From contig JAJFLD010000039.1 of NCBI GenBank assembly GCA_021772875.1, positions 1 to 40,356 of the forward strand: a stretch of DNA of 40,356 nt, in the 5' to 3' direction. The notes beneath the pieces are model-generated. The model saw nothing but the letters and a program-made list of their open reading frames with translations. It did no database searches and had not been told where the DNA came from. The position numbers and the translations under genes were made by a program. This DNA comes from Ghiorsea sp. (GTDB lineage: Bacteria; Pseudomonadota; Zetaproteobacteria; Mariprofundales; Mariprofundaceae). This document shows positions 1 to 8,509 of this stretch, piece by piece (the stretch's first letter is position 1; each line of letters begins with the position of its first letter).

Positions 1-198
1 CCATCGCTCTAATTCATCTTGTTTATCATTAGCATACGCTGCCCCAACAAATGCACCAATAGAGCTGCCCGCTACAATGCTGGGTTTAATGCCCAATTCT
101 TCTAGCGCTTTTAACACGCCAATATGCGCCCAACCACGTGCTGCACCACTGCCTAAAGCTATACCAACTTTGATATTTGAATCTGCTAAAGTATTCAT
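1..198 (-). CDS. patatin-like phospholipase, N-terminal part (RssA-type)
   Basis: Only the first 66 codons lie in the window; the gene continues beyond position 1. The start ATG is at 198-196, preceded on the minus strand by a GGTGAG-like ribosome site. The translated N-terminus carries the patatin oxyanion-hole motif GSGAARGWAHIGVLKALEE near residues 16-34 and the nucleophile elbow GSSIG (GxSxG, about residues 46-50) with the catalytic serine. Family knowledge: such proteins are serine/aspartate acyl hydrolases acting on phospholipids; bacterial RssA/YchK members are poorly defined physiologically. The catalytic Asp would be outside the window. The family is confident, the substrate is unknown. 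Confidence 0.85.
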   Translation of the reverse strand, partial: MNTLADSNIKVGIALGSGAARGWAHIGVLKALEELGIKPSIVAGSSIGAFVGAAYANDKQDELERW

Positions 199-247
199 AT
201 CATCTCACCAATACATAATAGGATGCCAACACTTCACTCAGCGAAAC

Positions 248-919
248 TTAAAAAGGCACCACTTGACCATCAAACGCAACAAAAGCACCCAAATCATATT
301 GATCAACATTTGCAATCACATTTGTCATGCCTGCCACAGATGTTGCCACATCAATCAAGCCTGTTTGGTGGGTCATATCGGTGGTCACCCAGCCTGGATG
401 CAGCGTTATCACTTCAACACCTAAAGGTTCAAGATCGACAGCCATCGATTTTGACACAATCACCAACGCCGCTTTCGCAGCGCGATAAGCATAAGCACCA
501 CCGCTGGTATTATCTTCGCTTGACCCCATTTTTGAGCTCAAATTGGCGATGGTTCCTTTGGCCTTGATCACCTGCTTACGAAGTTGCTGCACCACGCGCA
601 AAGGGCCAAGGCAATCTACATTAAATACATCCAACATCGCTTCAGAAGTAATCTTGTCTAAGCTTTGTCCATTTTTATATGGGCCATAAATACCTGCGTT
701 ATTGATCAACAGATCAATACTGTTTGGAAAACCTAGTCCATCGGCATCAAAATCCTGACTCACATCCAAAGCAATGGTGTGAAGTTTATCCGATTGAATC
801 GTGGCCAAACCTGCCAAATCACTGCGGTAACACGCCCACACTTCATGACCCAAAGTTAAATAATGTTGCACAAAACCAAGCCCTAAGCCGCGATTGGCTC
901 CTGTAATAACAACATTCAT
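248..919 (-). CDS. short-chain dehydrogenase/reductase (SDR, C-factor-like)
   Basis: A 223-residue Rossmann-fold oxidoreductase of classical SDR type. It shows the nucleotide-binding TGANRGLG at residues 6-13, NNAG at 73-76, a catalytic serine in ANLSSKMG (about 128), the YxxxK pair Tyr145/Lys149 and HPGWVTTDM after the active site. The length is usual for the CsgA/C-factor branch, which reduces carbonyl groups with NAD(P)H. The substrate cannot be read from sequence. Its ATG overlaps the comM stop as ATGA (916-919), so it is translationally coupled to comM. Confidence 0.85.
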   Translation of the reverse strand: MNVVITGANRGLGLGFVQHYLTLGHEVWACYRSDLAGLATIQSDKLHTIALDVSQDFDADGLGFPNSIDLLINNAGIYGPYKNGQSLDKITSEAMLDVFNVDCLGPLRVVQQLRKQVIKAKGTIANLSSKMGSSEDNTSGGAYAYRAAKAALVIVSKSMAVDLEPLGVEVITLHPGWVTTDMTHQTGLIDVATSVAGMTNVIANVDQYDLGAFVAFDGQVVPF

Positions 920-2436
920 GATTCATCCCCTCTATACTGTAATGCTTCAGCAATGTGTACTGCTGAAACCTGATTTTTGGCGGCCAAATCGGCAATGGTG
1001 CGCGCAACCTTTAAAACACGATGATAACTGCGTGCGGATAAACCAAAACGATTCAAGGCGGTGGTCAAAAGCGCTGCACCTTCTGCATCTGGCTTGGCGT
1101 GTTGCTCCAAAGCTGTAGGCAGCAATCGCGCATTCACAATGCCTTCGCCTTGCCTAATATATTGCCGCGCTCTGGCTGCCAACACACGTTTTTTCACCAC
1201 CGCCGATGATTCACCCGCCTTCATTTGGGTTAATTCTTGGTGCTCAACAGGTGGCACATGAATGCGAATATCAAATCTATCCAACAATGGGCCAGAAATA
1301 CGCGTAGTGTAACGTTGAATTTGCGCCAACGAGCAGCGGCATGGTTTGCTTGCATGCCCCCAATAACCGCAAGGGCAAGGATTCATAGCACCAACCAGTT
1401 GAAACTCAGCAGGAAAAGTTAAGGTGTCTGCCGCCCGCGCAATGCTCACCGTGCCGCTTTCCAATGGCTGACGCAACACTTCCAATACAGGCCGTTTAAA
1501 TTCAGGCAATTCATCTAAAAACAACATGCCAAACAACGCTTTTGAAACTTCGCCGGGTTTTGGTATTTGCCCGCCACCAATCATCGCCACATCTGATGCA
1601 GAATGATGTGGGCTACGAAAAGGAGGAACCGAAGACATGGGCGAACGTGTATGTTCGCCTGCAATGCTGTAAACACGCGCCACAGCCAAACGTTGAGCTG
1701 CGGTGAGTGGCGGCATAATGCCTGGCATTCGCGCTGCCAACATGCTTTTGCCCGAACCTGGTGGCCCGCTCATCAACAAATGATGGCCGCCAGCCGCCGT
1801 GATTTCCAAGGCTCTGCGTGCCTGATGTTGCCCGCGTACATCTTTTAAATCAGGAGTCTCTTCATCCTTTGTAAGCAACATATCCAGTTCAGTGGCGGGC
1901 TTTAACAAACGTTTGCCACTCAAATGTGCGGCAACATCAAGTAAATTATACGCTGTCAATACTTGCAATCCTTCAACCACACTGGCTTCTTCGGCATTGG
2001 CCTCAGGCACAATCATGCTTTCAAAACCCTGATTTTGCGCAAAAATTGCCAACGGCAAAACACCACTCACAGGATTTAAACGACCATCCAAGGCCAATTC
2101 GCCTACCATGAACGGTAAGTTTTTGGGGTTTTCAAAACCATCTTCAATACGAATTTGTCCTGATGCCAACAGTAACCCGATGGCCACGGGCAAATCAAAA
2201 TAAGAACCATCTTTGCGTTTGTCTGCGGGCGCTAAATTGACAGTGATATGACGCAACGGAAATTCAAAATTCGAGTTCAACAATGCAGCCCTTACCCGAT
2301 CTCTAGCCTCACGCACTGCCGCATCGGGTAAACCCACCAAACTCCAAGAAGGCATACCGCGCGATAAATCAACTTCGACATCAACAGCCTCAGCCTCAAG
2401 TCCACGAAGTGATGCGCTAGCTAATCGGGCTAACAT
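916..2436 (-). CDS. comM: ComM/YifB family AAA+ ATPase (Mg-chelatase-like)
   Basis: A 506-residue protein, full length for the family. In order: an N-terminal ribosomal-S5-like/Lon-like domain (residues 1-170), Walker A GPPGSGKS (224-231), the family hallmark PFRSPHHS (272-279), Walker B LFLDELPEF (305-313), the Cys cluster MNPCPCGYWGHASKPCRC (351-368) and the arginine-bearing LDRFDI (385-390). Family knowledge: ComM is a hexameric helicase that promotes branch migration during natural transformation and occurs even in species not known to be competent. Confidence in the family is high; transformability of this organism is only suggested. Confidence 0.95.
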   Translation of the reverse strand: MLARLASASLRGLEAEAVDVEVDLSRGMPSWSLVGLPDAAVREARDRVRAALLNSNFEFPLRHITVNLAPADKRKDGSYFDLPVAIGLLLASGQIRIEDGFENPKNLPFMVGELALDGRLNPVSGVLPLAIFAQNQGFESMIVPEANAEEASVVEGLQVLTAYNLLDVAAHLSGKRLLKPATELDMLLTKDEETPDLKDVRGQHQARRALEITAAGGHHLLMSGPPGSGKSMLAARMPGIMPPLTAAQRLAVARVYSIAGEHTRSPMSSVPPFRSPHHSASDVAMIGGGQIPKPGEVSKALFGMLFLDELPEFKRPVLEVLRQPLESGTVSIARAADTLTFPAEFQLVGAMNPCPCGYWGHASKPCRCSLAQIQRYTTRISGPLLDRFDIRIHVPPVEHQELTQMKAGESSAVVKKRVLAARARQYIRQGEGIVNARLLPTALEQHAKPDAEGAALLTTALNRFGLSARSYHRVLKVARTIADLAAKNQVSAVHIAEALQYRGDES

Positions 2437-2448
2437 GGTTCGTTTCCT

Positions 2449-2715
2449 CTAATCATAATGTGTCCAAAGCCTTAATACTTTTACTACGTTTTTTTCTTCA
2501 AGCACTTCATAAACCAAACGATGTTGAATATTGATTCTTCGTGAATAGGCGCCTTTTAAATCACCTACAAGTTTCTCGTAAGGGGGAGGGTTTTGGTAAG
2601 GGTTTTCTTTCAGAATATTTAACAATTTTAAAGCTTTGTTTTTCAAACCAGCAGCGGCCAGTTTTTTTGCATCTTTTTGGGCATGTTTTGCATACACCAA
2701 TGTCCAGCTCACCAA
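2449..2715 (-). CDS. yoeB: YoeB-type toxin of a type II toxin-antitoxin pair
   Basis: 88 residues of the Txe/YoeB family of ribosome-dependent mRNA endonucleases, which cut mRNA in the ribosomal A site and stop translation. The residues matching the E. coli catalytic set are visible: Glu47 (in PPYEKLVGDL), Arg66 (in INIQHRLVYE) and His86 in the C-terminal HYD. The ATG lies inside the 3' end of the antitoxin gene with a 7-nt overlap, the usual coupling for this pair. Start, length and motifs look intact, so the toxin is probably functional. Confidence 0.93.
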   Translation of the reverse strand: MVSWTLVYAKHAQKDAKKLAAAGLKNKALKLLNILKENPYQNPPPYEKLVGDLKGAYSRRINIQHRLVYEVLEEKNVVKVLRLWTHYD

Positions 2716-2951
2716 TCAAGCTCTTTCTTACACATTTCAACAGATTCATCCATGCTTTCGCGAATGGATTCACGCATACCAGGGATAGACAACAAATGCA
2801 GGGTTTCAGAAATCGAAGTCCAATCTTCTTCGGAAACTAAAACGGCATTGCCTCTTTTCCCTTTGATGGTAATCGGTTGATGTGTTTCTGCCGCCTCATC
2901 AATCAAGCTATAGAGTTTAGTTCTGGCTTCTGTAACATTAAGAATGGTCAT
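2709..2951 (-). CDS. yefM: YefM/Phd-type antitoxin
   Basis: About 80 residues, with an N-terminal DNA-binding Phd/YefM fold (MTILNVTEARTKLYSLIDEA) and an acidic C-terminal tail that wraps the toxin in known complexes. Two adjacent ATGs exist (2954 and 2951). The second is chosen because AAGGAG sits at the better spacing (GGAG plus 6 nt), whereas the first leaves only 3 nt. The protein should neutralise YoeB and, with it, repress its own promoter through the palindromes at 2972-2993. Confidence 0.92.
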   Translation of the reverse strand: MTILNVTEARTKLYSLIDEAAETHQPITIKGKRGNAVLVSEEDWTSISETLHLLSIPGMRESIRESMDESVEMCKKELDW

Positions 2952-2971
2952 CATAAACTCCTTTTAAAAAG

Positions 2972-2993
2972 TTATCGTACGTTAACACGTACG
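2972..2993 (-). promoter_or_regulatory. yefM-yoeB operator (long plus short palindrome)
   Basis: Just upstream of yefM are two CGTACG palindromes, at 2976-2981 and 2988-2993, with centres exactly 12 bp apart. The first extends into a longer imperfect palindrome (TTATCGTACGTTAA, 2972-2985). The E. coli YefM-YoeB operator is known to be a long and a short palindrome with TGTACA cores on one helix face, so layout and core (GTAC) correspond. The site lies 18 nt before the antitoxin ATG. Binding itself is inferred. Confidence 0.75.
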
Positions 2994-3016
2994 CTTTGCC
3001 AAGCTTTTTTTAACGA

Positions 3017-3265
3017 TTAACCTTTCAACTGCGCTTCAAGTTTGGCAATACGTGCTTCCATGATTTGCAAATCTTCTCTTGCTTTGCGCAGCATGGCTTC
3101 TTGTACTTCCATGCGTTCATGGGTGACCACATCAAAATGCGATAATGCACCTTCTACAATGTTTTGAATTTGGGCTTCTGCACCCATCTTTACGCCACCA
3201 AGCATTTTAAAACCTGCTGCAATTTTCTCTGAAATATCATCCAATGTTTTTGCATCTACTGCCAT
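3017..3265 (-). CDS. ubiK: UbiK-like ubiquinone biosynthesis accessory factor (BMFP family)
   Basis: 82 residues when started at the ATG 3265, which has GGAG 7 nt upstream; an earlier in-frame codon at 3298 lacks this and would overlap ubiX. The first half (FKMLGGVKMGAEAQIQNIVE) is an amphipathic stretch, and the C-terminus (EAMLRKAREDLQIMEARIAKLEAQL) is a coiled coil, as in YqiC/UbiK proteins that form trimers and help assemble the Ubi complex. It is 2 nt downstream of the ubiX stop, consistent with a shared quinone role. Confidence 0.85.
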   Translation of the reverse strand: MAVDAKTLDDISEKIAAGFKMLGGVKMGAEAQIQNIVEGALSHFDVVTHERMEVQEAMLRKAREDLQIMEARIAKLEAQLKG

Positions 3266-3267
3266 GA

Positions 3268-3903
3268 TTATTCTCCTTTCCTCTCTGTGTTTCCCCAACG
3301 CAGTGCACCGCCATCATCAACACCAATATGATCCATGATTCTATCCACCATAAAATCAACCAAATCATCCATAGATTTGGGCTGATGATAAAAACCAGGC
3401 ATAGCCGGAATGATGCGCACACCCATCTTGCTTAAAGCCAACATATGCCCCAAATGAATTTCAGACAGGGGTGTTTCACGTGGCACAAGTACCAAATTTT
3501 TACGCTCTTTCATCATCACATCGGTTGCCCGCTCAATCAAATTACTTGAAGCGCCTGTGGCAATACGCGCCAATGAACCCATAGAACACGGCACCACCAC
3601 CATATCCTGCATATCTGAAGATCCCGAAGCCACTGGCGACATCCAATCTTTATTGCCCCAACAAGTTAAGTATTTCACATCAATATCTAAGAAGTCTGCA
3701 ATCTCTTGGGCCATGGTTTTCAAATCTGCCGACAAGATAAAATTGGATTCTTTATCTAATACCACCCGCGCAGCATCAGAAATCAGCAAATGAAGCTGTA
3801 TTTCGCACTTTGCAAGCCGTTGAATCAACCTAAGTGCGTATGGCGCACCTGAAGCGCCTGTCATGGCGATAATAATGGGTTTATGTTGCTCTATAGTCAT
3901 CAT
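3268..3903 (-). CDS. ubiX: UbiX flavin prenyltransferase
   Basis: 211 residues. UbiX joins dimethylallyl phosphate to FMN to make the prenylated flavin used by the decarboxylase UbiD in ubiquinone synthesis. Hallmarks are the FMN-binding GASGAPYALRL (16-26), the VVPCSMGSLARIATG stretch, the glycine/serine-rich GASSNLIERA and VPRETPLSEIHL followed by PAMPGFYHQP. No ubiD is in the window. The first two codons are both ATG (3903, 3900); which one is used cannot be decided. It sits 6 nt after lptB and directly before ubiK. Confidence 0.95.
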   Translation of the reverse strand: MMTIEQHKPIIIAMTGASGAPYALRLIQRLAKCEIQLHLLISDAARVVLDKESNFILSADLKTMAQEIADFLDIDVKYLTCWGNKDWMSPVASGSSDMQDMVVVPCSMGSLARIATGASSNLIERATDVMMKERKNLVLVPRETPLSEIHLGHMLALSKMGVRIIPAMPGFYHQPKSMDDLVDFMVDRIMDHIGVDDGGALRWGNTERKGE

Positions 3904-3909
3904 GCCATC

Positions 3910-4641
3910 CTATAAGCTAAAGCTTTCGCCAAAATACAGCCGACGTGCATCAGCATTATTGACAATATCATCGGCTGTACCTTGCACCAAAATCTCACCT
4001 TCAGTCATCAAATAGGCCCTATCACAAATGCTTAAAGTTTCTCGAACATTATGGTCGGTAATCAAAATACCATACCCTTTTTCGCGCAATTCTATGATAA
4101 TGCTTTGAATGTCTTCAACAGCAATCGGGTCAACACCCGCAAACGGCTCATCAAGCAACACAAACTTTGGTTTGGTGACCAAACAACGCGCAATTTCAGT
4201 GCGTCGGCGCTGCCCTCCTGACAAGGTAAATGCTTTTTGCTCTTGCACTTCTTCTAAACCAAAATCTGCGAGCAAAGCATCGAGTTCTTCGTGAATTTGA
4301 TGTTTAGGCATTTTTAAGGTTTCAAATATGGCCAATAAATTTTCGCGCACTGTAAGTTTACGAAAGACACTCGCCTCTTGCGGCAAATAACCAATACCTT
4401 TTCTTGCCCGCTGATACATAGGCATGCTGATAAGCGATTCACCATCAAGTGTGACATCACCCCCATCAGCTTCCACAAGCCCGCAAACCATATAAAAGCT
4501 TGTCGTTTTCCCCGCACCATTGGCACCCAGCAAACCCACACATTCGCCCGAGTACACATCCAAACTTACATCATGAACCACTGTTTTATGACCATAAACT
4601 TTTCGCAGCTTACGCGCAGATAAATGTGCAGGATTAATCAT
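3910..4641 (-). CDS. lptB: LptB, ATPase of the LPS export transporter
   Basis: 243 residues of an ABC ATPase: Walker A GANGAGKT (39-46), Q-loop Gln88 in YLPQEAS, signature LSGGQRRR (140-147), Walker B VLLDEP with Glu165, D-loop Asp171 and switch His197 in ITDHNV. The LSGGQRRR and FAGVDPIAVEDIQ stretches are typical of LptB rather than amino-acid importers. It powers extraction of lipopolysaccharide from the inner membrane by LptFG, which are not in this window. It overlaps the lptA end by 8 nt. Confidence 0.96.
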   Translation of the reverse strand: MINPAHLSARKLRKVYGHKTVVHDVSLDVYSGECVGLLGANGAGKTTSFYMVCGLVEADGGDVTLDGESLISMPMYQRARKGIGYLPQEASVFRKLTVRENLLAIFETLKMPKHQIHEELDALLADFGLEEVQEQKAFTLSGGQRRRTEIARCLVTKPKFVLLDEPFAGVDPIAVEDIQSIIIELREKGYGILITDHNVRETLSICDRAYLMTEGEILVQGTADDIVNNADARRLYFGESFSL

Positions 4642-5098
4642 TTACGTTCTCCTCGAAAGTAAAATGAACTTGCCCGCCTTTTTGGTCATTGATAACTTTT
4701 GTATCTTTTGTTTTGATGTTGTAAGCAATATGTTCACCTTCAACCGTGCCTTGCTTGGATGTCATTTTCGCTTGACCAACCATCACCAACATATCCGAAT
4801 CTGTATTAAAAGTAGCTGTATTTGCAGAGCCTTTGCTATCTGGTGTATCAATCACAACATTATCCATTGCGCGCACTTTCTTTAACGTTTTTTTACCCGT
4901 TTTATCATCTTGCTGATACCAAACACGCATTTGATTTGCTTTTAATATCATATCATCACGTTTGACCACAACATGACCAAAAAAATCTGCCCGCTGCTCG
5001 CCCTCTATCAATTCAAAACGATCTGCATCGACTGTCATGGGTGCTGCCAGCACATCATTTGTAACCATAAGCAATAAAATTATTATCCATGTTTTCAT
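4634..5098 (-). CDS. lptA: LptA, periplasmic LPS bridge protein
   Basis: 154 residues. A signal peptide (MKTWIIILLLMVTNDVLAA) should be cleaved near residue 19, and an OstA-like beta-jellyroll follows (VDADRFELIEGEQRADFFGHV, then repeated strands ending EGEHIAYNIKTKDTKVIN). LptA polymerises between LptC and LptD and carries lipopolysaccharide across the periplasm. Its position between lptC and lptB, overlapping both, is the classical lptCAB order. Confidence 0.92.
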   Translation of the reverse strand: MKTWIIILLLMVTNDVLAAPMTVDADRFELIEGEQRADFFGHVVVKRDDMILKANQMRVWYQQDDKTGKKTLKKVRAMDNVVIDTPDSKGSANTATFNTDSDMLVMVGQAKMTSKQGTVEGEHIAYNIKTKDTKVINDQKGGQVHFTFEENVND

Positions 5099-5691
5099 TG
5101 GTTTTCCTCAATGCTCATATGCACGCCCTGCAACACCTGTACTTTTTCTTCAGTGCGGAAAATTCGCAAATCTTTACCTGATATTCTCATGCCTTCTTGC
5201 TTTAATACAAATGTATCAGCAACAATAACTTCACCTTTTTCATCAAAATAATCAAGCGTTTCACTACTTAAATCCCATGTTTGATAACCAGCCAACACAT
5301 TGCCTTTGAAATGCATAACTTTATTTGTTTTATCATATATACCTTGGTGCGCTCGAATAGGCATTTTGTCACCATTTTCAGCAAACAAATCAATGACAGG
5401 GTTCTTCAATAAAACTTTTGTCTCTTGTTCTTTGGCCGAATCTGCCTGCAATCGCCAAACCAATCTATCTCCGTCATATTCTGTCATGTCTGGGTTGGCC
5501 ACAGTAGTACCTACCTGAATGGCAACTGCATTGATGATTTGTTCGATGCCTTGTTTGGCTGTTAACATCAAATACCCAGCATAAACAACACTGCCTATAC
5601 TCAAAGCCAGAAATGCCCATTTGAGCCCCGTGAGTTGCGTGCCTAACACGTTGAAGTTTCTACCACCCACAGTCTTGCGGCGTGAGACCAT
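5095..5691 (-). CDS. lptC: LptC, membrane-anchored LPS transport protein
   Basis: 198 residues from the ATG at 5691. A longer form starting at 5721 is possible but would overlap kdsC by 62 nt; a GTG at 5670 would overlap by 11 nt. A GAAGAAG stretch before 5691 supports the choice made. One membrane anchor (WAFLALSIGSVVYAGYLML) is followed by a periplasmic LptC domain with MTEYDGDRLVWRLQADSA and KGNVLAGYQTWDLSSETLDY. It accepts lipopolysaccharide from LptFGB and hands it to LptA. The stop overlaps the lptA start. Confidence 0.87.
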   Translation of the reverse strand: MVSRRKTVGGRNFNVLGTQLTGLKWAFLALSIGSVVYAGYLMLTAKQGIEQIINAVAIQVGTTVANPDMTEYDGDRLVWRLQADSAKEQETKVLLKNPVIDLFAENGDKMPIRAHQGIYDKTNKVMHFKGNVLAGYQTWDLSSETLDYFDEKGEVIVADTFVLKQEGMRISGKDLRIFRTEEKVQVLQGVHMSIEENQ

Positions 5692-6220
5692 ATGCTTCTT
5701 CAATAATACTTGGCCAACCACCGTTGGCTAAAATCAAACCTTCACACAACTGTCGCACCGCACCATGCCCACCATCAAATGAAGCTACCCAAGCTGCTTT
5801 GAGCAATACGCCTGTGTAAGCGTTTTGTGGTGCGGTTTGCAAACGGCACTGGCGCATAGCTGGTAAATCAATCACATCATCACCCATATAAGCACAGTCT
5901 TCAGGAGAAATGCCTGCTTGTTTACATAATGTTGTAAGGCCATCTGCTTTACGAAGGCTGCCTTGAATGACATATTGAATGCCCAAGTCTGCCGCTCTAT
6001 GGGCCACAACTTTAGATTTTCTACCTGTCAAAATAGCGACTTCAATACCCGCTCTTTGCAGCATTTTTATGCCGTGGCCATCCCGCACATTAAAGTTCTT
6101 AATTTCATCACCAGTATCGGTCATGGTCACATGCCCTTCTGTGAGCACACCATCCACATCTAGCACTAACATCTTAATACCTTTGGCAAGCTCTAATGGA
6201 AACGTTTGCTTGGCACTCAT
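5660..6220 (-). CDS. kdsC: KdsC, Kdo 8-phosphate phosphatase
   Basis: 186 residues of the HAD phosphatase superfamily (C0 type, no cap). It shows the nucleophile/acid pair in DVDGVLT (Asp21, Asp23), ILTGRKS as motif II and YMGDDVIDLP as the Mg-binding motif. It releases phosphate from Kdo 8-phosphate to give Kdo, a core sugar of lipopolysaccharide. It overlaps kdsD by 4 nt (6217-6220), so the two consecutive activities of Kdo synthesis are coupled, directly ahead of lptC. Confidence 0.94.
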   Translation of the reverse strand: MSAKQTFPLELAKGIKMLVLDVDGVLTEGHVTMTDTGDEIKNFNVRDGHGIKMLQRAGIEVAILTGRKSKVVAHRAADLGIQYVIQGSLRKADGLTTLCKQAGISPEDCAYMGDDVIDLPAMRQCRLQTAPQNAYTGVLLKAAWVASFDGGHGAVRQLCEGLILANGGWPSIIEEAYGLTPQDCGW

Positions 6221-7200
6221 GCAATACCTGCCTGTAATAAGTCGTGAAAATGGACTACTCCAATCAAGGTACCTGCTTTGTTGGTCACAAACAATACGGT
6301 AACCTTCTTTTCCTCCATCAAACGCACTGCTTCAGTGGCCAAATGATTCTCCTCGATTGTTTGTGGATTTCTGTGCATGACGCTTTCTACGGCAACACTC
6401 ATATCTACCTGTCCATCTTGTTGTAAAATACGGCGCAAATCACCATCGGTTAAGCATCCTTCAAGTTTACCCATTGAACCCACTGCTGTAATACCTAAGC
6501 GATAGCTACTCATAGTAAAAATAGCATCTGATAAGTGTGCCTCTGGGGCCACAATAGGTATTTTATCACCGGCATGCATAACATCTGCTACAGACATCAA
6601 ACGTCTACCCAAGCTGCCTGCTGGATGCACACGCGCAAAATCTTCAGGCTGAATACCACGATGTTTTAACACCACAACTGCCAAGGCATCACCAAGCGCA
6701 AGTGTGGCTGTTGTTGAAGCTGTTGGCGCTAAATTCATAGGACAAGCCTCTATCGTCACAGGGATATGTAAAACATAATCAGCGTGTTTTGCCAACGTTG
6801 AGGTTTTTCCACCTGTCATCGCAATAATAGGCGTACCCAAACGTTTAATCGTGGGTAATAAACCACACACTTCATCCGTCTCACCACTATGCGATAAGGC
6901 CAACACCGCATCATCCGCTGTAATCATACCCAAATCACCATGCTGTGCCTCTGCTGCATGGACAAAAAAAGCAGGTGTGCCGGTTGAAGCAAATGTTGCA
7001 GCAATTTTACGCGCAATAATACCAGACTTACCCATACCAATGATAACCAGCTTGCCTTTGAGATTAAGTATAAGTGATGCCGCAGCAACAAAGGCATCAT
7101 CAATGGTCTTTTTTTGTAGCTCTAAAGCATCAATTTCAATATCCAGCACTTTTACTGCTTGGGCAATCCACGTATCTTTATTTTCTTCATTCATATTCAT
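6217..7200 (-). CDS. kdsD: KdsD/KpsF, arabinose 5-phosphate isomerase
   Basis: 327 residues. The SIS sugar-isomerase domain (about 35-180) shows IGMGKSGIIARKIAATFASTGTPAFF (54-79), HAAEAQHGDLG (81-91) and ALSHSGETDE (101-110). Two CBS domains follow (about 205-325). The enzyme converts ribulose 5-phosphate to arabinose 5-phosphate, the first step to Kdo. ATGs at residues 1 and 3 are both usable. It begins 2 nt after the murein hydrolase stop codon. Confidence 0.95.
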   Translation of the reverse strand: MNMNEENKDTWIAQAVKVLDIEIDALELQKKTIDDAFVAAASLILNLKGKLVIIGMGKSGIIARKIAATFASTGTPAFFVHAAEAQHGDLGMITADDAVLALSHSGETDEVCGLLPTIKRLGTPIIAMTGGKTSTLAKHADYVLHIPVTIEACPMNLAPTASTTATLALGDALAVVVLKHRGIQPEDFARVHPAGSLGRRLMSVADVMHAGDKIPIVAPEAHLSDAIFTMSSYRLGITAVGSMGKLEGCLTDGDLRRILQQDGQVDMSVAVESVMHRNPQTIEENHLATEAVRLMEEKKVTVLFVTNKAGTLIGVVHFHDLLQAGIA

Positions 7201-7201
7201 A

Positions 7202-8509
7202 TTATCCCCACTTACCTGACTTTTGTCCCCGCAATGCCATCATCCGCAACATTTCTTTGGCCTTCACATGAAAAGCGCTCATTTCATTTTTTGCAACTGG
7301 ATTTGCAGACTTATGCTTTATTTTAAGTGGGTTAATCGCTCTTCCACGTGATCTAAATTCGAAATGTAAGTGCGGCCCTGTTGCTAAACCACTCATACCT
7401 ACGTAACCAATCACCTGCCCTTGTTTAACGTATGAACCCTGGCGGATACCTTTACCATACTGGCTCATATGGGCGTATGCTGTGCTATGAATGCCATTGT
7501 TGTGTCTGATCTCTATAAACCGACCATAACCACCCTTCCAACCTTTAAAGATGACCTTACCATCACCGATAGCTCGAATAGGTGTGCCACTTTTAGCTGC
7601 ATAATCAACGCCACGGTGTGCACGGGTATACCCCAAAACAGGGTGTTTCCGTGATGATGTAAAACGCGATGATATGCGTGAATATTTGACAGGTGATTTC
7701 AAATACGTCTTTCTAAGGTTGCGGCCTTCTTCATCATAATATTCTATATCACCATTTTTATTTTCATAACGTATGCCTGTATAAACATAACCACGATTTA
7801 TAAACTCTGCAGCCAAGATTTTGTAGCCTACACGTTTACCCTCATCATCAAATGACTCTTCATACATCACCTTAAAAGAATCGCCTTTGCGTAAATCTCG
7901 CGCAAAATCAATGTCCCAAGCAAAGATATCAACAAGTTGCATCGTTAAAGCATCTTCTAAACCCGCTTTAGCAGCGTCCCAAAACAAACTATCTTGAATC
8001 GTAGCTTCAACAACGCTAATACGAGGAAAGAGTTTTCGTTCTTTAACATCAGCCGTCCAAGGTTCACCAAGTTTATTGGTTAAAACCAGCTTTTCATGTG
8101 CACTGATTTGATAAGAAACTTGTATACTATCCTTAAAATCTTTTCTTTTAAATTCATGGCCAATATGAATATTTTTTAGCGGATAAACATCTTTGGAAAC
8201 CTGAATCATGTTCGCCGCTTCTGTGGCAGGAAACCCTAATTTACTTAAGACAATACCTGTGGTTTCCCCAGCTTTTACCCGCTCAATATACTGCTTTGGC
8301 TTGATGTCATCCCTATTGGTTTGTAACCATTCTTGGTGTACAACAGCATCACTAGGTTTGCTGGCATTGCCATTCACAGCTGCCAATATCATGGTCAACA
8401 CGAGTAAGCTGAACGTAAAAAATATTACGCTCTTTTTAGTATAGTTTTTCAATGCCCCTGGACTCAAGATGTTTTCATCTTTCTTGTCGCAGGCGTTGTA
8501 GCACTGCAT
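7202..8509 (-). CDS. M23 family murein endopeptidase, membrane-anchored
   Basis: Up to 435 residues. An N-terminal membrane segment (KSVIFFTFSLLVLTMILAAV) is followed by a LysM/OapA-like region (IERVKAGETTGIVLSKLGFP) and a C-terminal LytM domain with the Zn ligands His298 and Asp302 (HRGVD), then His347 (AYAH) and His380/His382 (GPHLHFEF). It should cut peptide cross-links in peptidoglycan from the periplasmic side (MepM-like). The ATG at 8509 overlaps parB by 35 nt; a TTG at 8452 just outside parB, after AGGGG, is an alternative start that keeps the anchor. Confidence 0.9.
   Translation of the reverse strand: MQCYNACDKKDENILSPGALKNYTKKSVIFFTFSLLVLTMILAAVNGNASKPSDAVVHQEWLQTNRDDIKPKQYIERVKAGETTGIVLSKLGFPATEAANMIQVSKDVYPLKNIHIGHEFKRKDFKDSIQVSYQISAHEKLVLTNKLGEPWTADVKERKLFPRISVVEATIQDSLFWDAAKAGLEDALTMQLVDIFAWDIDFARDLRKGDSFKVMYEESFDDEGKRVGYKILAAEFINRGYVYTGIRYENKNGDIEYYDEEGRNLRKTYLKSPVKYSRISSRFTSSRKHPVLGYTRAHRGVDYAAKSGTPIRAIGDGKVIFKGWKGGYGRFIEIRHNNGIHSTAYAHMSQYGKGIRQGSYVKQGQVIGYVGMSGLATGPHLHFEFRSRGRAINPLKIKHKSANPVAKNEMSAFHVKAKEMLRMMALRGQKSGKWG

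Noticed and set aside
3472..3487. A third parS-like sequence, TGTTTCACGTGGCACA, inside ubiX
   Set aside because: Two mismatches in one half-site, and the bases encode the conserved UbiX motif VPRETP, so protein conservation explains the similarity.
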